Source of the DNA: Clostridium pascui
GTDB lineage: Bacteria > Bacillota > Clostridia > Clostridiales > Clostridiaceae
Length of the DNA: 64,000 nucleotides
Reading direction: 5' to 3'
Assembly (NCBI RefSeq): GCF_016908015.1
Contig: NZ_JAFBDB010000002.1
Span: 558,001-622,000, forward strand
How positions within the stretch are numbered: position 1 is the stretch's first letter; each line of letters starts with the position of its first letter. The position numbers were made by a program, and so were the translations under genes. This document shows, in pieces, positions 46,396-55,766 of the stretch. The notes under the pieces are model-generated. The model did no database searches, was not told where the DNA came from, and worked only from the letters and a program-made list of their open reading frames with translations.

Positions 46396-46690
46396 AATGT
46401 GGAACACAAGTATGTAATTTGCAATGTAGAAAACACTGAGCAAGCAATTAAAAAGCTCTTTATTTCTGACTTTAAAGCACCGCTAAGAACCTTCTACTGT
46501 TTGAGCTGAAGCGAGTTTAGAAGGTTTATGTGCTTTAAAACGAAGAAATATTAGAGCTTTTTTGCGTAGCGAACGGTTGCATAATTTATACAAATCTATG
46601 ACTTTGTTATAAATTAGCATATCTCAGTATCTGAGATGTTTCATTAATTATGCAAAGCCCATATTATAGGTTCAACATTAGAAACGTCGT
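46396..46690 (-). repeat. Element 2, arm A' with extra hairpin
   Basis: On the minus strand it follows arm A of element 1 (AGCTCTAATATTT, TCTTAGCGGTGCTTTAAA, tip AAACTCGCTTCAGCTCAAAC). An added palindromic stretch at about 46578-46655 (GCATAATTTATACAAATC and its partners, including CTCAGTATCTGAG) is absent from element 1. Confidence 0.8.
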
Positions 46691-46861
46691 AATATCCTTT
46701 TTGGTTGACTATTATTTACAGAAGCTATATAATTTTTGTATGCGTGGAACGTAAAAAATAGTAATTAATATAAAACATACTATAGTTTAGAAGAGCTTTT
46801 AATAATACGGCTAAAACTGTAGTAAACTAATTAACAATGGATAAAGTAAAGGGGGAGAAAG

Positions 46862-48127
46862 ATGAAAAATAACAATACAGGAAAAAGTGCACTAATCTTT
46901 ATTATTTTTGTTCTACTTATAGGTTTTATAGCATATGTAGGATCTTATGGAGTGGGAAATATATTTGGCTCAGGATATAGAATAAAGCCTTTTTCAGAAG
47001 CTATTAAAAGAGGCCTAGATCTTCAGGGTGGTGTATCCTTAGTAGAAGAAATACAGGATGAAAATGTTGATAATGATACTATTGAAAGAACCATAGAACT
47101 TTTATCCATGAGAATAAATAAGCTTGGAGTAAGCGAAACTGTAGTAACACGTGAAGGACAAAAGAGAATAAGAATTGAAATTCCAGGAGTATATAATGCT
47201 AAAGAAGTTATAGATACCGTTGGGAAAACTGGAGAACTTAAATTTGTAGGACCGGATGAAAAGGTAATACTTACAGGAAAAGATGTAAAGAATGCAGTAG
47301 CACAACTTAATTCAGATACCAATCAACCTATAATAAGTTTTGAGTTAAATGACGAAGGAACTAAAAAATTTGCTGAAGCCACAAAAAAGTTTATAGGTCA
47401 GCCTATAGCAATTTATATGGATGAAGAAATGCTTACTAATCCCACAGTAAATAGTATAATTCCAAATGGAAAAGGTATGATTGAAGGAAGTAAGTCTCTA
47501 GAAGAAGCCAAAAGACAGGCTAGTATTATTAAGTCAGGTGCTCTTCCTGTTGTAGTAAAACCTGTGGAGGTTAAAACTGTAGGTGCAACACTTGGAGCTA
47601 ATGCATTGCCATTGAGTATTAAAGCTGGTGCAATAGGAGTAGGACTGGTATTATTATTCATGCTCTTATACTACAGAGTACCTGGTTTTATTTCGGATAT
47701 AGCACTAGTATTTTATATAATATTGCTTTTGGGTACATTTGTAGCTATTGAAGCGACTTTAACATTATCCGGTATAGCAGGGTTCTTATTAACTGTAGGT
47801 ATGGCGGTAGATGCAAATGTACTTATATTTGAAAGAATAAAAGAAGAGTTAAGAAGTGGAAGATCTGTAAGAGCTGCAGTAGACACAGGATTCCATAATG
47901 CACTTTCCTCAATAATGGATTCTAATATAACAACTATAATATCCGGATTGGTTTTATATAATTTAGGGTCAGGTGCAGTAAAAGGTTTTGCCCTCACTTT
48001 AATGATAGGTGTAATTCTTAGTATGTTTACGGCGATTGTAGTAACTAAGCATCTTTTAAAACTGGCTGTAAACATAGGACTATTAAAGAATTTATCAGCT
48101 TTTGGCGTGAAAAGGAGGGTGGAATAG
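46862..48127 (+). CDS. secD: Protein translocase subunit SecD
   Basis: The 421-residue protein has a first membrane helix (9-30), the motif RGLDLQGGVSLV, a P1 head domain with ERTIELLSMRINKLGVSE, and five C-terminal membrane helices with GMAVDANVLIFERIKEE. SecDF uses the proton gradient to pull exported proteins through SecYEG. It is compact compared with E. coli SecD (615) but normal for Firmicutes. GGGGGAG precedes the ATG. secF follows one base after the stop. Confidence 0.97.
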   Translation: MKNNNTGKSALIFIIFVLLIGFIAYVGSYGVGNIFGSGYRIKPFSEAIKRGLDLQGGVSLVEEIQDENVDNDTIERTIELLSMRINKLGVSETVVTREGQKRIRIEIPGVYNAKEVIDTVGKTGELKFVGPDEKVILTGKDVKNAVAQLNSDTNQPIISFELNDEGTKKFAEATKKFIGQPIAIYMDEEMLTNPTVNSIIPNGKGMIEGSKSLEEAKRQASIIKSGALPVVVKPVEVKTVGATLGANALPLSIKAGAIGVGLVLLFMLLYYRVPGFISDIALVFYIILLLGTFVAIEATLTLSGIAGFLLTVGMAVDANVLIFERIKEELRSGRSVRAAVDTGFHNALSSIMDSNITTIISGLVLYNLGSGAVKGFALTLMIGVILSMFTAIVVTKHLLKLAVNIGLLKNLSAFGVKRRVE

Positions 48128-48128
48128 C

Positions 48129-49004
48129 ATGAAATCTTTTAAAATTATGGAGAAAACTAAAGTATGGTTTGCAATTTCATTGTCAATAATTATAATAGGT
48201 TTTATATTTTTTATAAAAAATGGATTAAATTACGGTATAGATTTCCGAGGTGGGACATTAGTTCAAATAAATATGAAGCAGGATTTTAATAAACAAGATG
48301 TAGAGAAAATAATTGCTAAGTATGCAAATGATTATACGACCAATACTGCTGTAAATGAAAAGAATGAGGTTCAATTAGAAATAAGGAGTAATTCTTTAGA
48401 AGAAGGCGAAGTACAACCTTTATTTAAAGAAGTAAAGGATAAATATAAGTTGGTAGATAAAGATTTAATTTCTCAGCAGACAATAGGACCTGCCGTAGGC
48501 CAAGAATTAAAACAAAAGTCAATATTAGCCTTTATACTTGCTAATGTGGCAATGCTCATATATGTTGCAATAAGATTTGAATTCAAATTTGGAGCAGCTG
48601 CAATACTGGCTATAGTACATGATATATTAATAACAGTATCTGTGTATGCAATATTTGAAATCCCTATAAATTCAAGCTTTATAGCGGCTATACTTACTAT
48701 AGCAGGATACTCTATTAACGATACTATTGTTGTTTTTGATAGAATAAGAGAAAATTCTAAGAAAATTAGAAGAGTTGGCAGTAAAGAAATTGCAAATATA
48801 AGTATAACTCAAACTATGTCTAGATCTATAAATACAACTCTTACAACTTTAATTACTATAATATCGGTATATATATTTGTACCATCTGTAAGAGAATTTG
48901 CTTTTCCGATAGCAATAGGAATTGCTTGCGGAGCATATTCTTCCGTGTTTATTGCGAGCCCAATATGGGTTCTACTTAAAAATAGAAAGATAAGAGAAGC
49001 TTAA
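48129..49004 (+). CDS. secF: Protein translocase subunit SecF
   Basis: The 291-residue protein has GIDFRGGTLVQI after its first membrane helix and five C-terminal helices with GYSINDTIVVFDRIREN. It pairs with SecD in the translocation motor. Start ATG 48129 is one base after the secD stop, with AGGAGGGTGG inside the secD 3' end, so translation is coupled. A long terminator follows. Confidence 0.97.
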   Translation: MKSFKIMEKTKVWFAISLSIIIIGFIFFIKNGLNYGIDFRGGTLVQINMKQDFNKQDVEKIIAKYANDYTTNTAVNEKNEVQLEIRSNSLEEGEVQPLFKEVKDKYKLVDKDLISQQTIGPAVGQELKQKSILAFILANVAMLIYVAIRFEFKFGAAAILAIVHDILITVSVYAIFEIPINSSFIAAILTIAGYSINDTIVVFDRIRENSKKIRRVGSKEIANISITQTMSRSINTTLTTLITIISVYIFVPSVREFAFPIAIGIACGAYSSVFIASPIWVLLKNRKIREA

Positions 49005-49021
49005 AATAGGGACTAAGAATT

Positions 49022-49110
49022 AGGTGCTAGATAACAGGTACTAGGATAAAAGAAATTTTGCTAGGGTAAAATTTCTTTTATCCTAGTATCTTAATCCTAG
49101 CACCTTTTTT
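49022..49110 (+). terminator. Long nested terminator after secF
   Basis: A 19-bp perfect inner stem (49041-49059 with 49068-49086, CTAGGATAAAAGAAATTTT) is nested in an outer stem (AGGTGCTAG at 49022-49030 with CTAGCACCT at 49097-49105) and followed by TTTTT. Confidence 0.92.
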
Positions 49111-49216
49111 AATCGTTAATAAAAGTTATTTGTAAAAAATCCTCGAAAATGTTTGTAAAATCTCATATTTTAAATTATAATATATATTGCTTTTTACTTT
49201 TTTGGAGGATATTATT

Positions 49217-50071
49217 ATGGAGAAAAAGATTTGCAATATTGGACTACAGAAGCTTTCCTCCTTACATAACCCATTTTTATTAAAGGGCATGGGGGAGGCC
49301 TTAAGAAGAATAGTTAAAGCTGTTAATGAAAGAGAAAAAATAGTTATATATGGTTGTTATGATTTGGATGGTGTAACAGCTGTGTCTGTGCTTTTTTTGG
49401 TATTAAAATACCTAAATGCTGATGTAGAATACTTTATATCAGAGGGTAGTGATGGAAGTTTTGATATAGATGCAAATACCATTGAAAATCATGTAAAATT
49501 TTTAGGAGCAAATCTTCTTATAACTGCTGGATGTGGTATAAACTCTTATAATCAAGTAGAGCTATGTAAAAGCCTGGGTATAGATGTAATAATTACTGAT
49601 AGTCACCATGTCAGCAATATTATTCCTGAAACCATAGTAATAAATCCAAATCAGATAGATTGTAATTATCCCTTTAAGGAGCTTTCGAGTGCAGCAGTAG
49701 CCTATAAATTGGTACAGGCAATTTCATCTTATTATCAAATGAAGAGTGTAAGTAAATATTTAGACTTAGTTATGCTTGGTTCTATAGCTCGTAATGTTCC
49801 TTATGTAGGTGAAAATAAGATTATTATAGATGAGGGGATTTATCACATGAATTATACAAATAATTATGGATTGAAAGCTCTCATGAATTTGAATAATATG
49901 AAATATGTAAATATAAATAATTCCTATAGCCTTGCGAATAGTCTTATGCCATTTTGGAATAGTTCAAGGGGACTTGACAATGCACGGATAGCAGTAGAAT
50001 TATTTACTACAAGCAATAGTGATCGTGCTTTGCAAATTGCTAAATACCTAAAAAATGAAACATCTCAATAA
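49217..50071 (+). CDS. Short RecJ-like DHH protein with altered active site
   Basis: From ATG 49217 (GGAGG upstream) this is 284 residues, about half the usual RecJ length. It aligns with the RecJ DHH domain but the metal-binding motifs are changed: GDYDVDG reads GCYDLDG (46-52), the VDCG region reads TAGCG (103-107), and TDHH reads TDSHH (127-131). The C-terminal DHHA1 and OB domains are absent. Its place between secF and apt is where recJ lies in Bacillus. It is an intact frame, so it may be a non-catalytic derivative or an early decay product. Nuclease activity is unlikely. Confidence 0.75.
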   Translation: MEKKICNIGLQKLSSLHNPFLLKGMGEALRRIVKAVNEREKIVIYGCYDLDGVTAVSVLFLVLKYLNADVEYFISEGSDGSFDIDANTIENHVKFLGANLLITAGCGINSYNQVELCKSLGIDVIITDSHHVSNIIPETIVINPNQIDCNYPFKELSSAAVAYKLVQAISSYYQMKSVSKYLDLVMLGSIARNVPYVGENKIIIDEGIYHMNYTNNYGLKALMNLNNMKYVNINNSYSLANSLMPFWNSSRGLDNARIAVELFTTSNSDRALQIAKYLKNETSQ

Positions 50072-50105
50072 TTTCAGACATGATGATTTATAACAAAATC
50101 ATAGG

Positions 50106-50124
50106 TTTCTATAAATTATAGAAA
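50106..50124. repeat. Perfect 19-base palindrome
   Basis: TTTCTATAA-A-TTATAGAAA lies between the RecJ-like gene and apt. It could be an operator or a small hairpin. No T run follows, so it is not a good terminator. Confidence 0.4.
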
Positions 50125-50253
50125 TCATGAGTAAAACGTTTTAGTAAAATGTTTTTAAGATTATGTTATTATATTGAATATCTATCATAATTTAATATAT
50201 AATAATAAATGCTAAGAAGGATTATATATTTAAGTAGTAGGGGGAAAAAGTAA

Positions 50254-50772
50254 ATGGAATTAAAGGAAAAGATTCGTATTATAGAAGGATTTCCAAAGGA
50301 AGGTATTAGTTTTAAAGATGTAACAACAATACTTGATGATAAAGACGCTTTTAAATATACTGTAGATACTATTGCTGAACATCTTAAAAATAAAAATGTA
50401 GATGTAGTAGTGGGACCAGAGGCTAGAGGATTTTTATTTGGAGCACCTATAGCATATGCTTTAGGAGTTGGTTTTGTTCCTGTTAGAAAGAAAGGTAAAC
50501 TGCCTTGCGAAACTGTAAGTGTTAGTTATGACTTAGAATATGGAACAGATATATTAGAAGCTCATAAGGGTTCCATAAAGCCAGGGCAAAGAGTGGCTAT
50601 TGTTGATGACTTGCTTGCAACAGGAGGAACAATACAGTCCGTAGCAAAGCTTGTAGAAGCATTAGGTGGAGAAGTAGTGGCTATGGATTTTGTTATTGAA
50701 CTTACTGAATTACACGGAAGAGATAAACTTGAAAAATATGATGTAATGTCTCTTGTGGAGTATGATATATAA
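50254..50772 (+). CDS. apt: Adenine phosphoribosyltransferase
   Basis: The 172-residue enzyme converts adenine and PRPP to AMP. It has [20 protein letters not shown] at the start, [18 protein letters not shown] and the PRPP motif [13 protein letters not shown]. The position before relA matches Bacillus, linking purine salvage with (p)ppGpp metabolism by location. GGGGG precedes the ATG. Confidence 0.97.
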   Translation: MELKEKIRIIEGFPKEGISFKDVTTILDDKDAFKYTVDTIAEHLKNKNVDVVVGPEARGFLFGAPIAYALGVGFVPVRKKGKLPCETVSVSYDLEYGTDILEAHKGSIKPGQRVAIVDDLLATGGTIQSVAKLVEALGGEVVAMDFVIELTELHGRDKLEKYDVMSLVEYDI

Positions 50773-50851
50773 ATTAATATACACTAAATAAATTGGCGTA
50801 TGTTAATTTATAATGAGTAAAAGTCTTTACAAATTATGAAAAAATAAAAGT

Positions 50852-50880
50852 TTGAAAGTCTATACTAAATAGTATATAAT
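50852..50880 (+). promoter_or_regulatory. Sigma-A promoter of relA
   Basis: TTGAAA at 50852-50857 and TATAAT at 50875-50880 have a 17-base spacer, close to consensus. Transcription would start near 50887, about 54 bases before the relA ATG. Confidence 0.8.
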
Positions 50881-50897
50881 GGTAAGTAAAATATGAT

Positions 50898-50930
50898 GGC
50901 TGGTTAGTTAAACCAGCCTTTGATTTTAGG
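50898..50930 (+). promoter_or_regulatory. relA leader stem-loop (possible attenuator)
   Basis: GGCTGGTT (50898-50905) pairs with AACCAGCC (50911-50918), then TTTGATTTT. It lies in the predicted 5' leader of relA, between promoter and ribosome-binding site (AGGGGAG), and resembles a weak intrinsic terminator. Confidence 0.55.
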
Positions 50931-50940
50931 GGAGTAAAAT

Positions 50941-53130
50941 ATGCTTGAAAAACTGTTAAATAAAGTAGAAAAAAATTGTATAAATTATGATATGGAACTT
51001 ATAAAAAAGGCATATAATTTTGCTTTCAATGCACATAAGGATCAAAAAAGAGAATCTGGAGAGCCTTATATTATTCATCCTATAGAAGTGGCAGGAATAC
51101 TTGCTGAAATGGGGTTAGATACCAGTACTATTGTTGCAGGTCTTCTTCATGATGTAATTGAAGATACTGAGTATGGATATGCATATTTGGAAAAAGAATT
51201 TAGTAAAGAAGTAGCAGATTTAGTAGAGGGTGTAACAAAACTTGGAAAAATTCAATATAAAACAAAAGAAGAGCAGCAGGCGGATAATGTAAGAAAGATG
51301 CTCTTAGCTATGGCTCGTGACGTAAGAGTTATACTTATAAAATTAGCAGATAGATTACATAATATGCGAACCCTAAGGTACATGACCATAGAAAAGCAAA
51401 AGGAAAAGGCTAAAGAAACATTTGACATATACGCACCACTTGCACATCGGCTAGGTATTTCCAAGATAAAATGGGAATTAGAAGACCTAGCTTTTAGATA
51501 TATAAACCCTAATGAATATTATGACTTAGTGAAAAAAATTGCAGAAAAAAGAGCTGAAAGAGAAGCGTACATAGAAATGATAACAAAATCGCTTAAGGAA
51601 AATCTCAAAAAAACAGGTATTGAATCTGATATAGAGGGACGCCCTAAGCATTTTTATAGTATTTATAGAAAAATGGTAAATAAAAATAAAACTTTGGAAC
51701 AAATTTTTGATTTAACAGCAGTAAGAATATTGGTTGATAGTGTGAGGGATTGCTATGCAGCACTTGGAATCGTACATACTATGTATAAGCCAATTCCAGG
51801 TAGATTTAAGGATTATATTGCCATGCCAAAACCTAATCTTTATCAATCTTTACATTCCACAGTAATAGGTCCACAGGGAAAGCCATTTGAAATACAGATA
51901 AGAACTTTTGAAATGCATAAAACGGCTGAATATGGTATTGCTGCACATTGGAAGTATAAGGAAAACAAGAGCCCTAGTACTAACATGGATTTAAAGTTAT
52001 CTTGGCTACGAGATATGTTAGAATGGCAAAGAGAAACTTCTGATGCAGCAGAATTTATGGAAGGTTTTAAAATAGATTTGTTTTCCGATGAAGTATTTGT
52101 ATTTACTCCAAAGGGAGCAGTTATAGATTTACCAAGTCATGCAACACCTATTGATTTTGCTTATAAGATACATACTGATATAGGAAACAAGTGCATAGGA
52201 GCTAAGGTTAATGGGAAGATGGTACCTTTGGATTATAAGCTTAAAACTGGTGAAATTATAGAAATTGTAACAGCATCAAATTCAAAAGGACCTAATATAG
52301 CTTGGCTTAATATAGTAAAAAGCAATCAAGCAAAGAGTAAAATAAGGGCTTGGTTTAAGAAGGCAAAAAGAGAAGAAAATATTAGTAAGGGAAAAGAACT
52401 TCTAGAAAGAGAAACTAAAAAACACGGATATAATTTTGGTGAAATAGCTAAAGGAGAAATATTATCTGCTATTCTAAAAAGATATAACTTTAATAGTATA
52501 GATGATATATATGCAGGAGTAGGGGTAGGAGATATTAGTTCATCTTCGTTGGTGTCTAAGATAAAGGAACAATATGAAAAGGGTCATAAAACATCTATTA
52601 GTAATGAAGATGTGATAAATACTTCCTTGGGCAAAAACTTAAAGCAGTATGATGAAAGAATAATAAAGAAAAAGTCAGCAGATATGGGAATCATAGTAAA
52701 AGGAGTAAGTAATCTTTTAGTTAGGTTTTCTAAATGCTGCAACCCAGTACCTGGAGATGAAATAGTAGGTTATATTACCAAGGGAAGAGGAGTATCCATA
52801 CATAGAAAAGATTGCAAAAACGTTGAAAATCTTATGAGTGATTTGGAAGGGAAGCTAGTAGATGTAAGTTGGGGGAATGCTAAGGCTTTATCATATATTG
52901 CAGAAATTCATGTTAAGGCTGAAGATAGAGATGGAGTTTTATCAGAGATAATGGATATTATTTCTCAATCAAAGGCACATTTATATGCTATAAATGCTAA
53001 AACCACTAAAGACAAATTAGCTTTTGTAAATATAAAACTTAAGATTTTCGATATAGAACAATTAAAAGAATTAATAAAAAAGGTTAAAAAATTAAATGGT
53101 GTGATGGAAGTTTATAGAACAAAAAACTAG
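50941..53130 (+). CDS. relA: Bifunctional (p)ppGpp synthetase/hydrolase (Rel)
   Basis: The 729-residue protein has an HD hydrolase domain ([13 protein letters not shown] near 64-76), a synthetase domain ([37 protein letters not shown]), a TGS domain ([20 protein letters not shown]), a zinc-finger/helical segment ([20 protein letters not shown]) and a C-terminal ACT domain. It makes and degrades the stringent alarmone. Intact HD residues point to a bifunctional Rel. The gene has its own promoter and leader hairpin, and dtd follows after 11 bases. Confidence 0.97.
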   Translation: MLEKLLNKVEKNCINYDMELIKKAYNFAFNAHKDQKRESGEPYIIHPIEVAGILAEMGLDTSTIVAGLLHDVIEDTEYGYAYLEKEFSKEVADLVEGVTKLGKIQYKTKEEQQADNVRKMLLAMARDVRVILIKLADRLHNMRTLRYMTIEKQKEKAKETFDIYAPLAHRLGISKIKWELEDLAFRYINPNEYYDLVKKIAEKRAEREAYIEMITKSLKENLKKTGIESDIEGRPKHFYSIYRKMVNKNKTLEQIFDLTAVRILVDSVRDCYAALGIVHTMYKPIPGRFKDYIAMPKPNLYQSLHSTVIGPQGKPFEIQIRTFEMHKTAEYGIAAHWKYKENKSPSTNMDLKLSWLRDMLEWQRETSDAAEFMEGFKIDLFSDEVFVFTPKGAVIDLPSHATPIDFAYKIHTDIGNKCIGAKVNGKMVPLDYKLKTGEIIEIVTASNSKGPNIAWLNIVKSNQAKSKIRAWFKKAKREENISKGKELLERETKKHGYNFGEIAKGEILSAILKRYNFNSIDDIYAGVGVGDISSSSLVSKIKEQYEKGHKTSISNEDVINTSLGKNLKQYDERIIKKKSADMGIIVKGVSNLLVRFSKCCNPVPGDEIVGYITKGRGVSIHRKDCKNVENLMSDLEGKLVDVSWGNAKALSYIAEIHVKAEDRDGVLSEIMDIISQSKAHLYAINAKTTKDKLAFVNIKLKIFDIEQLKELIKKVKKLNGVMEVYRTKN

Positions 53131-53141
53131 AGGGTGATGAT

Positions 53142-53591
53142 TTGAGAGCAGTAGTTCAAAGAGTTAATTTTTCCAAGGTGGAAGTAGAGGGAAAAGTAAT
53201 AGGAAGCATCAATAAAGGACTTAATGTTTTATTAGGTGTGTCAAAAGAAGATTCTATAGATGACATAAAATACTTAAAAGATAAGATATTAAATTTAAGA
53301 ATATTCGAAGACGAAGAAGGTAAAATGAATAAATCCCTTATAGATGTAGCAGGAGAACTTTTAGTTATTTCTCAGTTTACGTTATATGGCGACTGTAGAA
53401 AGGGAAAAAGACCAAGTTTTATAGAAGCCCTAGGTGGAGAAGAAGCCAAAAAGTTTTATGAGGAATTTGTAAAAGAGTGCAAAGAAGTGCTAGGAAATGT
53501 GGAAACAGGTGAATTTGGAGCCGATATGAAGGTTACAATTGAAAATGATGGACCTGTAACTATAATTTTAGACAGCAAAAAAACATTTTAA
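53142..53591 (+). CDS. dtd: D-aminoacyl-tRNA deacylase
   Basis: The 149-residue enzyme removes D-amino acids from mischarged tRNA. Signature segments are [32 protein letters not shown] and the cis-Gly-Pro loop [11 protein letters not shown]. The start is TTG 53142 with AGGGTGAT upstream. It follows relA directly, as in Bacillus, so the two are probably co-transcribed. Confidence 0.97.
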   Translation: MRAVVQRVNFSKVEVEGKVIGSINKGLNVLLGVSKEDSIDDIKYLKDKILNLRIFEDEEGKMNKSLIDVAGELLVISQFTLYGDCRKGKRPSFIEALGGEEAKKFYEEFVKECKEVLGNVETGEFGADMKVTIENDGPVTIILDSKKTF

Positions 53592-53608
53592 TATAGGAGT
53601 GTATGGAT

Positions 53609-54214
53609 ATGAAGATTTCAAGAATACCAGTAGGTGCATATGCGGCTAACTCATACATTGTAATGGATGAAAACACAAAGGATGCGTTAATAATAGATCC
53701 CGGTGATGATTATTTAAGTATAAAGCATGCTATAAGCAAGCTTGAGGTAAATCCAAAGTACATATTTATTACCCATGGACATATTGATCATACAGGGGCA
53801 GTAGCAGAACTTAGAAATCTATATGAAATACCTGTATGTATTAATGAAAAAGATGAGTATTTAATTATGAATGGAGGTTATATGTTCGGAAATCCTGAAA
53901 ATTGTGGAGCGGCAGACATTAAAATAAAAGAAAATGATACTTTTGATATAGGAAGCATGAAGCTTAAGTGTATTGAAACACCAGGACACTCAGAAGGAGG
54001 AATGTGTTTTCTTATAGATAACGTAGTATTTACAGGAGATACTCTGTTCCAAAGTTCCATAGGAAGAACAGATTTTACAGGTGGAGATTTTGATACAATA
54101 ATTAATAGTATAAAAACTAAGCTATTAACCCTACCAGATGAAACGATAGTTTTGCCAGGACATGGTCCTGAAACCACTGTGAAAAATGAAAAGGTGTATA
54201 ATCCATTTTTATAG
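53609..54214 (+). CDS. MBL-fold metallohydrolase (glyoxalase II-like)
   Basis: From the ATG at 53609 this is 201 residues; ATG 53603 is only three bases from the GGAG and fits less well. The zinc-binding motif THGHIDHTG (about 55-63), a later His in GHSEGGMC and Asp in FTGDTLF match the metallo-beta-lactamase fold, and the final PGHGPETT adds a ligand His. Relatives hydrolyse thioesters such as lactoyl-glutathione or -bacillithiol. The exact substrate is unknown. It sits between dtd and hemZ. Confidence 0.9.
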   Translation: MKISRIPVGAYAANSYIVMDENTKDALIIDPGDDYLSIKHAISKLEVNPKYIFITHGHIDHTGAVAELRNLYEIPVCINEKDEYLIMNGGYMFGNPENCGAADIKIKENDTFDIGSMKLKCIETPGHSEGGMCFLIDNVVFTGDTLFQSSIGRTDFTGGDFDTIINSIKTKLLTLPDETIVLPGHGPETTVKNEKVYNPFL

Positions 54215-54234
54215 GAAGGAAGCATCTCAGTAAA

Positions 54235-55671
54235 ATGAAAATAAATATAAATTTAAATGAATTAGCTTATAGGTATGAAATATATCAAATAGTCAATATA
54301 TTTTATCCTTTTAGCGAAATAAATTTTAATATTAGTGATTCCTGTGATTTAAATATAGATATAAATGTTAGTGTTAGCGAAGATTTAGCAATTATATGGG
54401 ATGGATTCAATAAGGATGAATTTAACCTTAAATGTGAGTTTACTAAAAAAGAAGTAATAAAAAATCACCTTTACCTGTTTTTAAGTTTAAAGACAGGTAA
54501 AAGTTTTCCATGGGGTACTCTTATTGGTATAAGACCAAGCAAAATAGCACTCGCACTTATGAATGAAGGCAAAGATTACAATGAAATAATTAAATACTAT
54601 GAGAAGCGCTATTTAGCTAGTAAAGAAAAAGCAGAGCTATGCATAAAGATAGCTAAGCGAGAAAAAGATATAGTCAATAAATCAAGTAAAAATATATCAG
54701 TTTATATAGGAATGCCATTTTGCCCTACAAGATGTTTATATTGCTCTTTTGCGTCTAACCCAATTAAAGGGTGCAGTAAACTTGTAGAGCCATATTTAGA
54801 GGCGTTAACATATGAAATTGAGAGAATAAGTGAATTTATAAATAAAAAGCGTTTAATAATAGAAAATGTGTACTTTGGAGGGGGAACCCCTACATCGGTA
54901 AGTAATGATCAGTTTGAACAAATAATGAAAAATATATATAATAAGTTCATATACAAAAATAATATAAAAGAATTTACGGTAGAGTGTGGGAGACCTGATA
55001 GTATAAGTTTTGAAAAGTTGGATACTATGAGAAGATATAAGGCTACACGTATAAGTATAAATCCACAGACTATGAATGATGAAACTTTAAAGCTTATAGG
55101 CAGAAATCATACTTCGGAGGATGTTGTTGAAAAGTTCAACTTAGCGAGAAGTATGGGATTTGATAATATAAACATGGATTTAATAGTTGGACTTCCAGGT
55201 GAAAGATTAGTACATATGAAAAAAACTTGTAGTGAAATACTGAAATTAAAGCCTGATAGCTTAACAGTGCATGGTATGTCTGTTAAAAAGGGATCAAAGC
55301 TTCTAGAAAATTTAAAGCAAAATCTTAACCTCGTGGATTTGGATGAGCTAATTGGAATGCATAATGAAACCGTTAAACTAGCAGAAGCTTTAAAAATGGA
55401 ACCATACTATATGTATAGACAAAAGAATATGCTTGGGAATATGGAAAATGTAGGTTATTCATTGGCTGATAAGGAAAGTCCTTATAACATACAAATGATA
55501 GAAGAACGTCAAACCATAATTGCAATGGGTGCAGATGCTATTACAAAAATTGTATTTTTAGAAGAAAATAGAATTGAGAGAGCTCCAAATTTAAAGGATA
55601 TAAGAGAATACAATAATCGAATAGAAGAGCTAATTGAAAAAAAGATAACCATGTTAGAGGATCTATATTAA
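54235..55671 (+). CDS. hemZ: HemZ-type coproporphyrinogen dehydrogenase-like radical SAM protein
   Basis: The 478-residue protein has a distinct N-terminal region (1-155), then the HemN-class radical SAM motif PFCPTRCLYCSF (CxxxCxxC), YFGGGTPTS and DLIVGLPGE. HemZ proteins lie beside relA/dtd/aspS genes in Firmicutes. HemN relatives oxidise coproporphyrinogen III without oxygen, but several HemZ/HemW-like members act as haem carriers or have other roles. No haem biosynthesis gene is adjacent, so the activity is open. Confidence 0.87.
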   Translation: MKININLNELAYRYEIYQIVNIFYPFSEINFNISDSCDLNIDINVSVSEDLAIIWDGFNKDEFNLKCEFTKKEVIKNHLYLFLSLKTGKSFPWGTLIGIRPSKIALALMNEGKDYNEIIKYYEKRYLASKEKAELCIKIAKREKDIVNKSSKNISVYIGMPFCPTRCLYCSFASNPIKGCSKLVEPYLEALTYEIERISEFINKKRLIIENVYFGGGTPTSVSNDQFEQIMKNIYNKFIYKNNIKEFTVECGRPDSISFEKLDTMRRYKATRISINPQTMNDETLKLIGRNHTSEDVVEKFNLARSMGFDNINMDLIVGLPGERLVHMKKTCSEILKLKPDSLTVHGMSVKKGSKLLENLKQNLNLVDLDELIGMHNETVKLAEALKMEPYYMYRQKNMLGNMENVGYSLADKESPYNIQMIEERQTIIAMGADAITKIVFLEENRIERAPNLKDIREYNNRIEELIEKKITMLEDLY

Positions 55672-55766
55672 TTTACAAACTATTTGATATAGGAGACATA
55701 ATTGTCCCTGATATTTTAATATAAATTTTAATTACTAACTTCGGATTAATATGAGGAGGAAAACAA

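Larger units (their letters stand above)
46181..46704. repeat. Large palindromic element 2 (two-arm, non-coding)
   Basis: The 0.52-kb element begins right after the scfB stop. Its right end (GTTCAACATTAGAAACGTCG, then TAATATCCTTTTT) is the reverse complement of the left end of element 1 at 25132, and its left end (ATATTGCGACGGCTTTTAAT, then GCTCTGG) matches the right end of element 1 inverted. It is therefore the same family in the opposite orientation. It has arm B' (46187-46395) and arm A' (46396-46690) and lacks the middle arm of element 1. No gene lies inside. Confidence 0.85.

Noticed and set aside
55672-55766. T-box leader before aspS
   Set aside because: The gap is only 95 bases and has no T-box sequence or antiterminator; none was found before brnQ either.
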